Origin: Nocardioides jensenii JCM 1364 = NBRC 14755
GTDB lineage: Bacteria > Actinomycetota > Actinomycetes > Propionibacteriales > Nocardioidaceae
DNA length: 64,000 nt
NCBI RefSeq assembly: GCF_001552535.1
Contig: NZ_BCRJ01000007.1
Span: 1-64,000 of the forward strand
Direction: 5' to 3'
Shown: piece after piece, positions 16,877 through 23,921 of the stretch
Layout: each line of letters opens with the position of its first letter
How positions within the stretch are numbered: the stretch's first letter is position 1
The notes under the pieces: generated by a model
Database searches by the model: none
What the model saw: the letters and a program-made list of their open reading frames with translations, nothing else
What the model was told of the DNA's origin: nothing
Position numbers and translations under genes: made by a program

Positions 16877-16915
16877 GGCTGCATCCTTCCACCCGCGTCT
16901 GGCACGCTGGAGAGC

Positions 16916-17701
16916 ATGGATGAGTTGACGGTGGCCCTGGTGCAGGAGATGGCGCTGCTCGATCCCGCGGCGAACCGGGCTGTCGTGGAGGCACTCGACG
17001 TGCAGGCCGACCTCGTCGTCCTGCCCGAGGCCTTCGCCCGCGACTTCGGCTCGCCGGGGGAGGACATCTCGGCCTTCGCCGAGTCCGTGGACGGGCCGTT
17101 CGGCACGGCCGTGTCGAAGGCGGCGTCGGCGCAACGCACGATCGTTGCCGGGATGTTCGAGACCGCCCCCGACCCGGGCCGCCCGTTCAACACACTGATC
17201 GTGCGGGGTGCGGTGAGTGCGGAGTACCGCAAGATCCATCTCTACGACTCCTTCGGCTACCAGGAGTCGGAGCGGCTGACTGCCGGCGAGTGGACGCCCA
17301 CCGTGATTGACGTCCGAGGCTTCCGGGTCGGCCTGATGACCTGCTACGACCTCCGCTTCCCCGAGCTGGCGCGAGCCCTGGTCGACGAGGGGGCCGATGT
17401 CCTCGTGGTTCCGGCGGCCTGGGTGCCGGGACGCAGCGAGGCGGAGCACGCCCGCAAGATCGATCACTGGCAGACCCTGGTCCGGGCCCGCGCGATCGAG
17501 AACACGACGTACGTCCTCGCCGTCGGGCAGGCGGCGCCTCGCTACACCGGCCACTCGCTGGTCGTGGACCCCTTCGGAGACGTCGTGGCGTCCGCGGGGG
17601 CGGATCCGGCGTTGGTGACCGCGACCCTGCGCCGGCAGGTGATCGCCGACGCCCGCAAGACCAACCCCTCTCTGGCAAACCGTCGACACCTCGCGGGATA
17701 A
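16916..17701 (+). CDS. Nitrilase-superfamily carbon-nitrogen hydrolase
   Basis: The 261-residue amidase of the nitrilase superfamily. The Glu-Lys-Cys triad is visible in LPEAFARDF (about residue 39), YRKIHLYDSFGY, and MTCYDLRFPE (Cys near 143). The Nit1/NIT2-like sequence LVRARAIENTTYVLAVGQ suggests activity on omega-amides or deaminated glutathione; this is family-level inference. It is cytosolic. GGAG lies four bases before the ATG at 16916. The TAA stop overlaps the -10 box of the following gene. Confidence 0.9.
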   Translation: MDELTVALVQEMALLDPAANRAVVEALDVQADLVVLPEAFARDFGSPGEDISAFAESVDGPFGTAVSKAASAQRTIVAGMFETAPDPGRPFNTLIVRGAVSAEYRKIHLYDSFGYQESERLTAGEWTPTVIDVRGFRVGLMTCYDLRFPELARALVDEGADVLVVPAAWVPGRSEAEHARKIDHWQTLVRARAIENTTYVLAVGQAAPRYTGHSLVVDPFGDVVASAGADPALVTATLRRQVIADARKTNPSLANRRHLAG

Positions 17702-17704
17702 CCT
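17699..17704 (+). promoter_or_regulatory. -10 box of the downstream membrane protein gene
   Basis: TAACCT lies seven bases before the GTG at 17712. Its first three bases are the TAA stop codon of the nitrilase-family gene. Confidence 0.5.
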
Positions 17705-17711
17705 GTGCGCC

Positions 17712-18752
17712 GTGTCCAGCCCACATGCCACCGGTCGCCGGGTCGCCCAGCGTATCCAGACCCGACCCGCGGTCTCCCGCGAGCGGGGGCGCACGACGGT
17801 GATCGCGGCCGCCGTCACGGCGGTCGTGCTGGCGGTCGCCGCCGCCCTGTGCTCGGTTCTCGGCGTCGGCCCCACCTGGCTCGACCAGGCCGCCGCGGTC
17901 ACCTTGGCCTGCGTCTACACGGTGGCGCTGGCCGCGCGCACCGGGGGCCGGCCGGTCGTCTTCGGGGTTCTCGCGCTGGCCCTGGCGCTGGCCGCCGTCC
18001 TCTCGGACATGGAGCGGCTGCGCACCGGCGCCGCGACCCTGACCGCTGTCGTCGCCGCGGTGCTCGCGGTGATGGCCACCGTGCCGGCGCGCCGGTTCCG
18101 ACTGGCCGCACGTGAGATCGCCATCGCCGTCGCGGTCTCGGCGATCGGGGCGCTGGGCGTGGTCGGCTTCCGGCCCACGGTGTCCCTCGAGCGCTACGAC
18201 TACGTGTCCCTCGCCCTCTCGTTCCTTCTCGTCGGCGCGCTGGTCTACCGTCTCGGAGCCGGCCTTCACGGTTTGGGCCGCCGTGGCTTCGTGGTGGTGC
18301 TGGTCGGCGTGGTCGCCCTCACCGTGGCGCTGGCGTACGCCGAGCTGATCAAACGCTACGGCTCCCAAGAGTTCGTGGACGACATCCTCGACGGTGTGCG
18401 ATGGATGCGGGCCAACCTGCGGGGAGTGCCCCGACCGATCCAGGTGCTGGTGGGGGTGCCGGCCCTGGTCTACGGCACGCACCTGCGTGCCCGGCGTCGT
18501 CAGGGCTGGTGGGTGTGCGCCTTCGGTGTCGCGTCGACCTGCTCGGTGGCCGGCATCCTGATGAACCCGATGACCGGCTGGCTCGAGGCCGCGTTGATCG
18601 TCACCTACTCCACGGTCCTGGGACTGGGTCTGGGCTACGTGGTGATCCGAGTCGACCTGGCCCTGACCGGCCCCCGCGGCAGCCGGGCCCGCCGCGAGGA
18701 GGAGCAGACCGCATCACGCCCGGAGTCGAGCCGGCTCCGGCCACTCCTCTGA
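17712..18752 (+). CDS. Polytopic membrane protein of unknown function
   Basis: A 346-residue protein with a basic cytoplasmic N-terminus (about 28 residues) and about nine hydrophobic segments. A soluble loop near residues 215-240 contains KRYGSQEFVDDILDGVRWM. The C-terminus is Arg/Ser-rich and cytoplasmic (RGSRARREEEQTASRPESSR). No transporter or enzyme motif is recognised. Codon usage is like its neighbours. The GTG start follows a TAACCT -10 box. It may be a structural or regulatory membrane protein. Confidence 0.75.
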   Translation: MSSPHATGRRVAQRIQTRPAVSRERGRTTVIAAAVTAVVLAVAAALCSVLGVGPTWLDQAAAVTLACVYTVALAARTGGRPVVFGVLALALALAAVLSDMERLRTGAATLTAVVAAVLAVMATVPARRFRLAAREIAIAVAVSAIGALGVVGFRPTVSLERYDYVSLALSFLLVGALVYRLGAGLHGLGRRGFVVVLVGVVALTVALAYAELIKRYGSQEFVDDILDGVRWMRANLRGVPRPIQVLVGVPALVYGTHLRARRRQGWWVCAFGVASTCSVAGILMNPMTGWLEAALIVTYSTVLGLGLGYVVIRVDLALTGPRGSRARREEEQTASRPESSRLRPLL

Positions 18753-18806
18753 GCCGCCTCGGGCTGACCCGAACCGGGGTACTTTCGGGTAACCCGAGCG
18801 GGCGAG

Positions 18807-18812
18807 TAGGTT
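18807..18812 (+). promoter_or_regulatory. -10 box of the biotin/lipoyl carrier gene
   Basis: TAGGTT lies seven bases before the ATG at 18820. The palindrome CGGGTAACCCG lies just upstream (about 18786-18796). Confidence 0.55.
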
Positions 18813-18819
18813 CGCCGAC

Positions 18820-19056
18820 ATGACACGGGAGCAGACCACGGATGTCGTGGCCGAGATGGTGGCCAACGTGATGACGGTGTCGGTCGCGGTGGGTGACCCG
18901 GTGTCCACCGGCGACACGCTGCTGATGCTGGAGTCGATGAAGATGGAGATCCCCGTGCTCGCCGAGCGCGACGGCACGGTGACCCACGTGCGCGTCACGG
19001 ACGGTGACGTCGTGCAGGAGGGCGACATCCTGATCACGCTCCGCGACGGCGCCTGA
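18820..19056 (+). CDS. Biotin/lipoyl-binding carrier protein
   Basis: A 78-residue single-domain carrier. The beta-hammerhead carries LMLESMKMEIPVLAE (about residues 41-55) with the modifiable Lys in MKM, flanked by the usual VSVAVGDPV and VTDGDVVQEGDILI strands. Free-standing carriers of this size in actinobacteria serve as swinging arms for acyl-CoA carboxylases; the partner carboxylase is not in the window. The ATG at 18820 is supported by its -10 box, although an internal ATG at 18856 would also leave the full domain. Confidence 0.9.
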   Translation: MTREQTTDVVAEMVANVMTVSVAVGDPVSTGDTLLMLESMKMEIPVLAERDGTVTHVRVTDGDVVQEGDILITLRDGA

Positions 19057-19109
19057 CGAGCGCCGGTCCCGCGGAGCGCCGACGTGTTCGACGAGCTCGG
19101 CTCCCAACC

Positions 19110-19197
19110 TGGCAGAGGGGGCGGGATTCGAACCCGCGGTAGGTCTCCCTACGACCGCTTTCAAGGCGGTTCCGATAGGCCACTCCGGCACCCCTCC
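19110..19197 (-). tRNA. tRNA-Ser (UGA)
   Basis: A class II tRNA with a long variable arm. The acceptor GGAGGGG pairs with CCCCTCT (first pair G-T), and the anticodon loop CTTGAAA between ACCGC and GCGGT gives anticodon UGA. The T-loop GGTTCGAATCC is canonical and CCA is encoded. Confidence 0.96.
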
Positions 19198-19258
19198 GTG
19201 CGCTCTCCGGAGAGAGTGCACGGGGAAGTCTAACGGGGAGACTGCTGACGCTCGCCGC

Positions 19259-19633
19259 CTACTCCGAACCGCCGAGCTCGAGCTCGACCTCGTCGTAGGC
19301 CAGGTCGTGCAGGCGCTGCCGGTGATGGCTGATGTCGGCGACCACGCGGCGCAGCTCGGCGCGGACGGCCGAGACGTCGGCGGACTCCAGGACGGCGGGC
19401 CCCAGAGCGGACAGTCGGGTCATCAGGGCACTGCGCTCGCGCAGCACCGACACCTCCCGGGCGACCAGCCAGCCGTCGGCCGCCTGCGCCGACTCCAGGG
19501 ACAGCCCGTCGCGGACGGCGACCAGCCGCTGGCGAACCGTCCATCGCCAGTTGCCCAGTGCCGTGCCGCTCGCTTCGGGGGCGTCGAGCATCTGGGCGAG
19601 TGCCGCGAGTGCATGCTGCACCTGATCTCTCAT
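19259..19633 (-). CDS. Small helical protein of unknown function
   Basis: A 124-residue, largely alpha-helical cytosolic protein, rich in Ala, Arg, Glu and Leu and without membrane segments or Cys. The region LVAREVSVLRERSALMTRLSAL and the C-terminal ELRRVVADISHHRQRLHDLA have heptad-like hydrophobic spacing, so coiled-coil assembly is plausible. The start at 19633 is secure: AGGAGGT lies six bases upstream. No family is recognised. It lies between tRNA-Ser(UGA) and a divergent PH-like membrane protein gene. Confidence 0.75.
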   Translation of the reverse strand: MRDQVQHALAALAQMLDAPEASGTALGNWRWTVRQRLVAVRDGLSLESAQAADGWLVAREVSVLRERSALMTRLSALGPAVLESADVSAVRAELRRVVADISHHRQRLHDLAYDEVELELGGSE

Positions 19634-19734
19634 GACCGACCTCCTGGGAGCCGAGACTTCGAGTGTGACCTGCATCACCCCCACAGACAAGGCCGGATTC
19701 GCCCCCGTCCGGCGCGTCGGGGAGAATTGGCGTC

Positions 19735-20181
19735 GTGTCGTCCGACTATCGCCTTGCCCCGCAGATCGCCGCCCGATTGTTGGGCGTTGCCCTGCTCGTC
19801 CTGGGCGGGCTCGTCTTCGTCACGACCGCGGTCGTGGTCCTGTTCGCGGCGCCGGTCGGGCTGCTCTCGGTTGCCGTGGTGCTGTGCCTGGTCGGGGTCT
19901 TCGGGATCGGCTGGCTGCTCAACCGGCGGGCGTGGATCCTGCGGTTGACCGCCGACGGCTACCGCATCCGGTTCGTGCGCGGTGCAGGCACTCGCCAGGC
20001 GCGCTGGAGCGATGTCGAGAAGGCGGTCACCGACACGATCGCCGGAGCGCCGTGCGTGGTGCTGCGGCTGCGCAACGGTCAGGCCACCACCATCCCTGTG
20101 GAACTGCTTGCCGTCGACCGGGAGCAGTTGGTGCGTGAGCTCCAGGACCACCTCGACGGGCGCCCCGGCGTACGCCGCTGA
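19735..20181 (+). CDS. PH-domain-like membrane protein
   Basis: A 148-residue protein with two N-terminal transmembrane helices (about residues 13-35 and 40-62), then a beta-rich domain with WILRLTADGYRIRFVRGAG, RQARWSDVEKAV and VVLRLRNGQATTIPVEL. This is the layout of bacterial PH-domain proteins (helical hairpin plus YdbT/DUF304-like domain). It probably faces the cytosol. The GTG start is the only one that leaves both helices. The function is unknown. Confidence 0.75.
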   Translation: MSSDYRLAPQIAARLLGVALLVLGGLVFVTTAVVVLFAAPVGLLSVAVVLCLVGVFGIGWLLNRRAWILRLTADGYRIRFVRGAGTRQARWSDVEKAVTDTIAGAPCVVLRLRNGQATTIPVELLAVDREQLVRELQDHLDGRPGVRR

Positions 20182-20242
20182 GGTGTGGCGTGACCCGATT
20201 CTGTGACCGGCACCCTCTTTGGGTACCCTAGGTGCGCATCTT

Positions 20243-20333
20243 GGAGGCGTCGCCTAGTCCGGTCTATGGCGCCCGCCTGCTAAGCGGGTTTGGAGCTAAA
20301 ACTCCATCGAGGGTTCAAATCCCTCCGCCTCCG
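20243..20333 (+). tRNA. tRNA-Ser (GCU)
   Basis: A class II tRNA. The acceptor GGAGGCG/CGCCTCC is perfect, the anticodon loop CTGCTAA within CCCGC/GCGGG gives GCU, the long variable arm is GGAGCTAAAACTCC, and the T-loop is GGTTCAAATCC. CCA is not encoded. Confidence 0.96.
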
Positions 20334-20356
20334 CGTTGTGATCTCGCACGAGATCG

Positions 20357-20390
20357 GAAAGATCCGGACCCGACGCGGTCCGGATCTTTC
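20357..20390 (+). terminator. Terminator of tRNA-Ser (GCU)
   Basis: A perfect 14-bp stem, GAAAGATCCGGACC with GGTCCGGATCTTTC, around the 6-nt loop CGACGC, 23 bp after the tRNA. Confidence 0.85.
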
Positions 20391-20462
20391 GTCATTTCGG
20401 GGACTCCCGGCAGCATCACCGCAGGTCATCCCCCATTTCGGGGACCCTGGACAGGGAAACAT

Positions 20463-20478
20463 TTGCAAGTAGTTGCAA
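20463..20478. promoter_or_regulatory. Paired TTGCAA boxes upstream of the secreted peptide gene
   Basis: Two copies of the palindrome TTGCAA (20463-20468 and 20473-20478) lie one helical turn apart in an unusually AT-rich stretch about 100 bp before the peptide gene. Just upstream, CATTTCGGGGAC occurs twice (20393 and 20434). They are a candidate operator or part of the promoter. Confidence 0.4.
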
Positions 20479-20574
20479 TACCGATTTGTGCAGTTCGATT
20501 TGGTGGAGTTATGCAGTGAGGGTGGCGCACACTTGAGGAGCGGGGAAAAAGAAGACAGAAGTGGGGACATCGAC

Positions 20575-20721
20575 ATGAAGACTCTCGCTCGCCGACTGGC
20601 AGCGACAGTGATGGCAGCCGGGCTCGTGCTCGGGGCCAGCGCCGTCGCGACACCAGCGCAGGCCACCTCGGGTGACACCGGTTGGGGCACCATCGTGGCC
20701 CCCTCCTCGGTGCAGAAGTAG
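20575..20721 (+). CDS. Small secreted peptide (48 residues)
   Basis: The 48-codon ORF encodes a textbook signal peptide: basic start MKTLARRLAAT, hydrophobic core, and AQA cleavage site near residue 29. The remaining mature peptide is about 18 residues, TSGDTGWGTIVAPSSVQK. GAGGAG lies upstream near 20536-20541 and AGAAGTGGGGA closer to the ATG. It is followed directly by a 6C RNA and by a convergent gene for a regulator with a LuxR-type DNA-binding end. The size, secretion signal and regulator neighbour suggest an extracellular signalling or precursor peptide; this is inference. No family is recognised with certainty. Confidence 0.65.
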   Translation: MKTLARRLAATVMAAGLVLGASAVATPAQATSGDTGWGTIVAPSSVQK

Positions 20722-20736
20722 GCCGCCCCCTAGATC

Positions 20737-20802
20737 CTGAGACGAGGACCAACCAACCCCCCACATGTTCGGTCCCTCAGCCATCCCCCCGGCTCGTCTC
20801 AG
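20737..20802 (+). ncRNA. 6C RNA
   Basis: Two hairpins, each with six consecutive C in the loop, match the actinobacterial 6C RNA plan. Hairpin 1 pairs GAGGACC (20744) with GGTCCCTC (20771-20778) and has C6 at 20757-20762. Hairpin 2 pairs AGCC (20779) with GGCT (20791) and has C6 at 20785-20790. CTGAGACGAG at the start pairs with CTCGTCTCAG at the end and encloses both. A strong terminator follows at once. The transcript probably starts a little upstream. Confidence 0.82.
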
Positions 20803-20836
20803 AGCGAGGACAACGACTTAGGTCGTTGTCCTCGCT
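20803..20836 (+). terminator. Terminator behind the 6C RNA
   Basis: A perfect 15-bp stem (AGCGAGGACAACGAC with its complement) around the tetraloop TTAG, six bases from the end of the convergent regulator gene. It could serve both strands. Confidence 0.85.
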
Positions 20837-20842
20837 GCCATT

Positions 20843-21853
20843 TCAGGACTTCTTGCGCCGGCTCCCCTGCACGTCCTGCTGGCCCATGCGGTAGCCCAGC
20901 TGGTAGCGGGTCTGGGCGTCGTAGGCTTCCTTCAGCTCGGCGATGTAGCCGGCGTACGTGCGCGGACTGACGCCGAGTCGCTTGGCGCACGTGGCGTCGG
21001 AGTGGCCCTCCTTGAGCATCCGGATCGCCATCGCCCGCTGCTCCTCGGCGATGCTGGTGACCACACCGGCCTCGCTGCTGCTGAACGGGCGGCCCCGCTC
21101 CCAGAAGCGTTCGAAGATGTCGACCAGGTAGGCCACCAGGTCGGTGTCGCGGATCGCCAGGGCCACATTGAGGTCGTCCCCGGAGGGGATGATCGCCACC
21201 TGCCGGTCGACGACGATGAGCCGGTTGAAGAACTCGTCGAGTGTGCGGACCTCGCCCCCGGCGCCGGTGACACGGTCGACGTACGCCCGGGCGGCCCGGC
21301 TGCGTCGCGCCGCATGCTGATAGATCGTGCGCATGGACACGCCGCGTTGGAGGGCGGCCACGTCACGGTTGCCGGCGGCCTTCTGCGCGGCCAGGGAGTG
21401 CCCGGCCTGCGGCTGGGCGGTGAGCAGCTCGGACTGTGCGCTGGGCACCACGTCGGCGAGGAACAGCTCGATCTGGTCGCCACGGAGCCGGGTGATCGGC
21501 CCGTCGACGGTCGAGGAGGAGCGCCGGTAGGCCTGACCCAGCGCGCTGAAGGCCTGGGCCCAGTGGCTGGACTCCGCGATCATCTGGGCGCCCTGCTGGC
21601 CCAGGGGAGCGACGACAGCGGCCTGGGCGGAATGCGGGTCGACCACGACGTAGCGGGTGCCCTCGAGGCTGAGCAGACCGAGCTCGATCAGCAGGTCGGT
21701 GGCCGCGCGGTCACGTGAGAGCAGGGGGTCGTCGACCTGCACGCCGCCGGCCCCGGCAATGTCCTCGAACAACTTGCTCGCCGCGGTCTCGAAGAGTTCC
21801 CGGCGCTGTCGTCCACCATGTTGTTCCACGATCCAGCCCTCCACTCGATCCAC
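20843..21853 (-). CDS. wHTH/LuxR-type transcriptional regulator with central sensor domain
   Basis: The 336-residue regulator has an N-terminal winged-helix-like part (about residues 25-70, SRDRAATDLLIELGLLSLEG). The central domain (about 80-255) resembles the TrmB/PLD-like effector domain found in such regulators (SMRTIYQHAARRSRAARAYV, VVDRQVAIIPSGDD). The C-terminal LuxR-type helix-turn-helix (about 270-320) has RMLKEGHSDATCAKRLGVS and RTYAGYIAEL. There is no receiver or transmembrane domain. It is convergent with the 48-residue secreted peptide gene. The GTG start has a CATAAT -10 box five bases upstream, indicating a leaderless mRNA. The ligand is unknown. Confidence 0.85.
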   Translation of the reverse strand: MDRVEGWIVEQHGGRQRRELFETAASKLFEDIAGAGGVQVDDPLLSRDRAATDLLIELGLLSLEGTRYVVVDPHSAQAAVVAPLGQQGAQMIAESSHWAQAFSALGQAYRRSSSTVDGPITRLRGDQIELFLADVVPSAQSELLTAQPQAGHSLAAQKAAGNRDVAALQRGVSMRTIYQHAARRSRAARAYVDRVTGAGGEVRTLDEFFNRLIVVDRQVAIIPSGDDLNVALAIRDTDLVAYLVDIFERFWERGRPFSSSEAGVVTSIAEEQRAMAIRMLKEGHSDATCAKRLGVSPRTYAGYIAELKEAYDAQTRYQLGYRMGQQDVQGSRRKKS

Positions 21854-21858
21854 GTGTG

Positions 21859-21864
21859 ATTATG
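21859..21864 (-). promoter_or_regulatory. -10 box of the wHTH/LuxR regulator gene
   Basis: CATAAT (preceded by TG on the coding strand), five bases before the GTG at 21853. No ribosome binding site can fit. Confidence 0.5.
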
Positions 21865-21889
21865 CAGGAGTTCGGGCCCGGCACGCAGA

Positions 21890-21922
21890 ACGGCCCAGGA
21901 CTCGCGATGAGTCCGGGGCCGT
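21890..21922 (-). terminator. Terminator of pckG
   Basis: On the minus strand the hairpin pairs ACGGCCC with GGGCCGT, then GGACTC with GAGTCC after one mismatch, loop ATCGC, 20 bp after the pckG stop. Confidence 0.75.
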
Positions 21923-21942
21923 CCGTGACGTGCAGAAGGAGG

Positions 21943-23778
21943 TCAGGCCTCTTCGTTCTCCAGGTCGGCAGCCACGCGACGGTGGGCCTCCCAGATCGCC
22001 TCCGGCATGTTGTCGAACTGCTTGAGGTGCTCCTCGCGGTTGGCCATCTCTTCCTGCCAACGCGCCTTGTCGATCGACAGGATCGTCTTGAGGTCCTCGG
22101 GCTTGGTGTTCATGCCCTCGAGCTGGAGCTCCTCCTCGAGCGGGATGATGCCGACTGCGGTCTGGCGACCCTTCACCTCACCGTTCTTGAGCTGCAGGAG
22201 CCACAGCAGTGGACGCAGGTTGTCGCGGTAGCCGTTCCACAGGAAGTGGCCGTCTTCGGGGTCGCGCTGGAACCAGTTGACGTGCGCGAAGATCGGCTGC
22301 TCCTTGGCGGCACCGACGATGTCGAGGTAGTGCTGCGCGTAGTCGCCCTCGCCGTACGCCATGAACGGGCGGTTGGACATCGGGTCGTAGCGGAGCACGC
22401 CCTCCTTGCCCTCGGCCGCGGCGGTCGCCTCGGCGCCCAGGGTCAGGCCGTCGTAGACGCCCTCGGCGAGGTCGGTGATCGCGCGGATCAGCGGCTCGCG
22501 GTCACGGGTGCGGCCACCGAAGATGATCGCGTCGATCGGGACGCCGGTCGAGGCGTTGTAGTCCGCAGCGATGTTCGGGACGTTGTCGAGCGTCGTGGTG
22601 AAGCGGCTGTTCGGGTGGGCCCACGGCGAGGAGTCGCTGTCCTTGCGATCGGCGATCGGCGAGCCGGTCCAGTCGAGCCAGCCGTGCACGTCCTCGGGCG
22701 GGTTGGGCGTGCGGCCCTCCCACCAGACCTCTTCCGTGTTCGGGTTGTAGGCGACATTGGTGAAGATCGTGCCGGTGCCCGGGTCGACGGAGTGCAGGGC
22801 CGTGGGGTTGGTCTTCTCGTTCGTGTCCTTGGCGACACCGAAGACGCCGTACTCCGGGTTCATCCCGTAGAGCTTGCCGTCCTCCTCGTTCACCCAGAGC
22901 CACGCGATGTCGTCGCCGTAGAAGGACACGTGGTAGCGCTCGCCGAGGGAGTCGGGGGCCAGCATCATCGCGAGGTTGGTCTTGCCCGAGGCACTCGGGA
23001 AGCCACCGCAGATGTGGTAGTCCTTGCCGGTCTCCTTGTCGTGGATCCCGATCAGCATGTACTGCTCGGCGAGGAACTTCTTGCTCGCCCAGCCGTCGTA
23101 CGCGCCCTGGCGCAGGCCGTGGGCGATCTTGCCCAGCAGCGCGTTGCCGCCGTACGACGAACCGAAGTGGAGGATGGTGCGCTCGTCGCCCACGGTCACG
23201 AAGTAGCGCATGTCGTCGTCGGTGCCCTGGCCGAGGTTCTCCAGGTCGCCGGTGACGTGGACGGCGCGGACGAAGTTGTCGCCGGCCTCGTTGACGTGCT
23301 CGATGCCGACGCGGGCCATGCGGATCATGTGCAGCACGACGGTGCGGGTGTCGGTGACCTGGACGCCGGTCGCCCACGGGGCGAGGTCGTTGCCGGGAGG
23401 CGACATCAGGTAGGGGATGACGTACATCGTCTTGCCGGCCGAGGCGCCACGCATGCGGTCCTCGAGCAGCGGCTTCATCTCCGAGGCGGGCTTCCAGTTG
23501 TTGTAGACGCCGCGGTCCTTCTCGTCGTTGGTCGCGACGATGGTGCGCTCCTCGGAGCGGGCGGTGTCCTTGTGGTAGCTGCGGGAGTAGTAGCGCCCCT
23601 CGCCGGCCGGGAACAGCTCGCCGGCGTCCAGGGCCTCCTGGATCAGGCGGGCGTCGTCTGCGGCGGTGACGACCTCGACGCGCTCCGCGCCGGTGAGCTC
23701 CGCGTAGTAACGGACATACTCACGAACGGCGGGGTTGGTGACCCCCGCCGCATCCAGTGTTGCCTCAACGTCAGCCAT
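21943..23778 (-). CDS. pckG: Phosphoenolpyruvate carboxykinase (GTP)
   Basis: The 611-residue enzyme converts oxaloacetate and GTP to PEP, CO2 and GDP, the entry step of gluconeogenesis. Landmarks are MYVIPYLMSPPG, the R-loop region VTDTRTVVLHMIRMAR, the P-loop GGFPSASGKTNLAMM (about residues 258-272), FYGDDIAWLWV, and IFGGRTRDREP for guanine binding. The usual P-loop Cys (SACGKT) is Ser264 here. It is divergent from an ArsR-type regulator gene with a palindrome in between. Together with ppsA 4 kb downstream it gives two routes to PEP. Confidence 0.96.
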   Translation of the reverse strand: MADVEATLDAAGVTNPAVREYVRYYAELTGAERVEVVTAADDARLIQEALDAGELFPAGEGRYYSRSYHKDTARSEERTIVATNDEKDRGVYNNWKPASEMKPLLEDRMRGASAGKTMYVIPYLMSPPGNDLAPWATGVQVTDTRTVVLHMIRMARVGIEHVNEAGDNFVRAVHVTGDLENLGQGTDDDMRYFVTVGDERTILHFGSSYGGNALLGKIAHGLRQGAYDGWASKKFLAEQYMLIGIHDKETGKDYHICGGFPSASGKTNLAMMLAPDSLGERYHVSFYGDDIAWLWVNEEDGKLYGMNPEYGVFGVAKDTNEKTNPTALHSVDPGTGTIFTNVAYNPNTEEVWWEGRTPNPPEDVHGWLDWTGSPIADRKDSDSSPWAHPNSRFTTTLDNVPNIAADYNASTGVPIDAIIFGGRTRDREPLIRAITDLAEGVYDGLTLGAEATAAAEGKEGVLRYDPMSNRPFMAYGEGDYAQHYLDIVGAAKEQPIFAHVNWFQRDPEDGHFLWNGYRDNLRPLLWLLQLKNGEVKGRQTAVGIIPLEEELQLEGMNTKPEDLKTILSIDKARWQEEMANREEHLKQFDNMPEAIWEAHRRVAADLENEEA

Positions 23779-23862
23779 CGTGTGCCTTGACCCTCTCGGT
23801 GGAAGTGTCGGTATCGGTGGAGCTGCGTAAGCCCCACCCCGGTGCCATGCAGGGTGACATGG

Positions 23863-23880
23863 GTTGAAGACTTTTTCAAC
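23863..23880. promoter_or_regulatory. Palindrome between pckG and the ArsR-type gene
   Basis: GTTGAA (23863-23868) and TTCAAC (23875-23880) form an 18-bp dyad 40 bp before the ArsR-type gene, in an AT-rich stretch. TGAA-N-TTCA dyads are typical ArsR-family operators, so autoregulation and control of pckG are plausible. Confidence 0.5.
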
Positions 23881-23921
23881 TCATGTAATCTTCATCTTCA
23901 GTCGAGCTCAGGGAGGTGAAG

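Noticed and set aside
16298..17902. Long minus-strand ORF extending mobA upstream
   Set aside because: The extension is antisense to the nitrilase-family gene, and mobA has a good ATG with a ribosome site at 16876.
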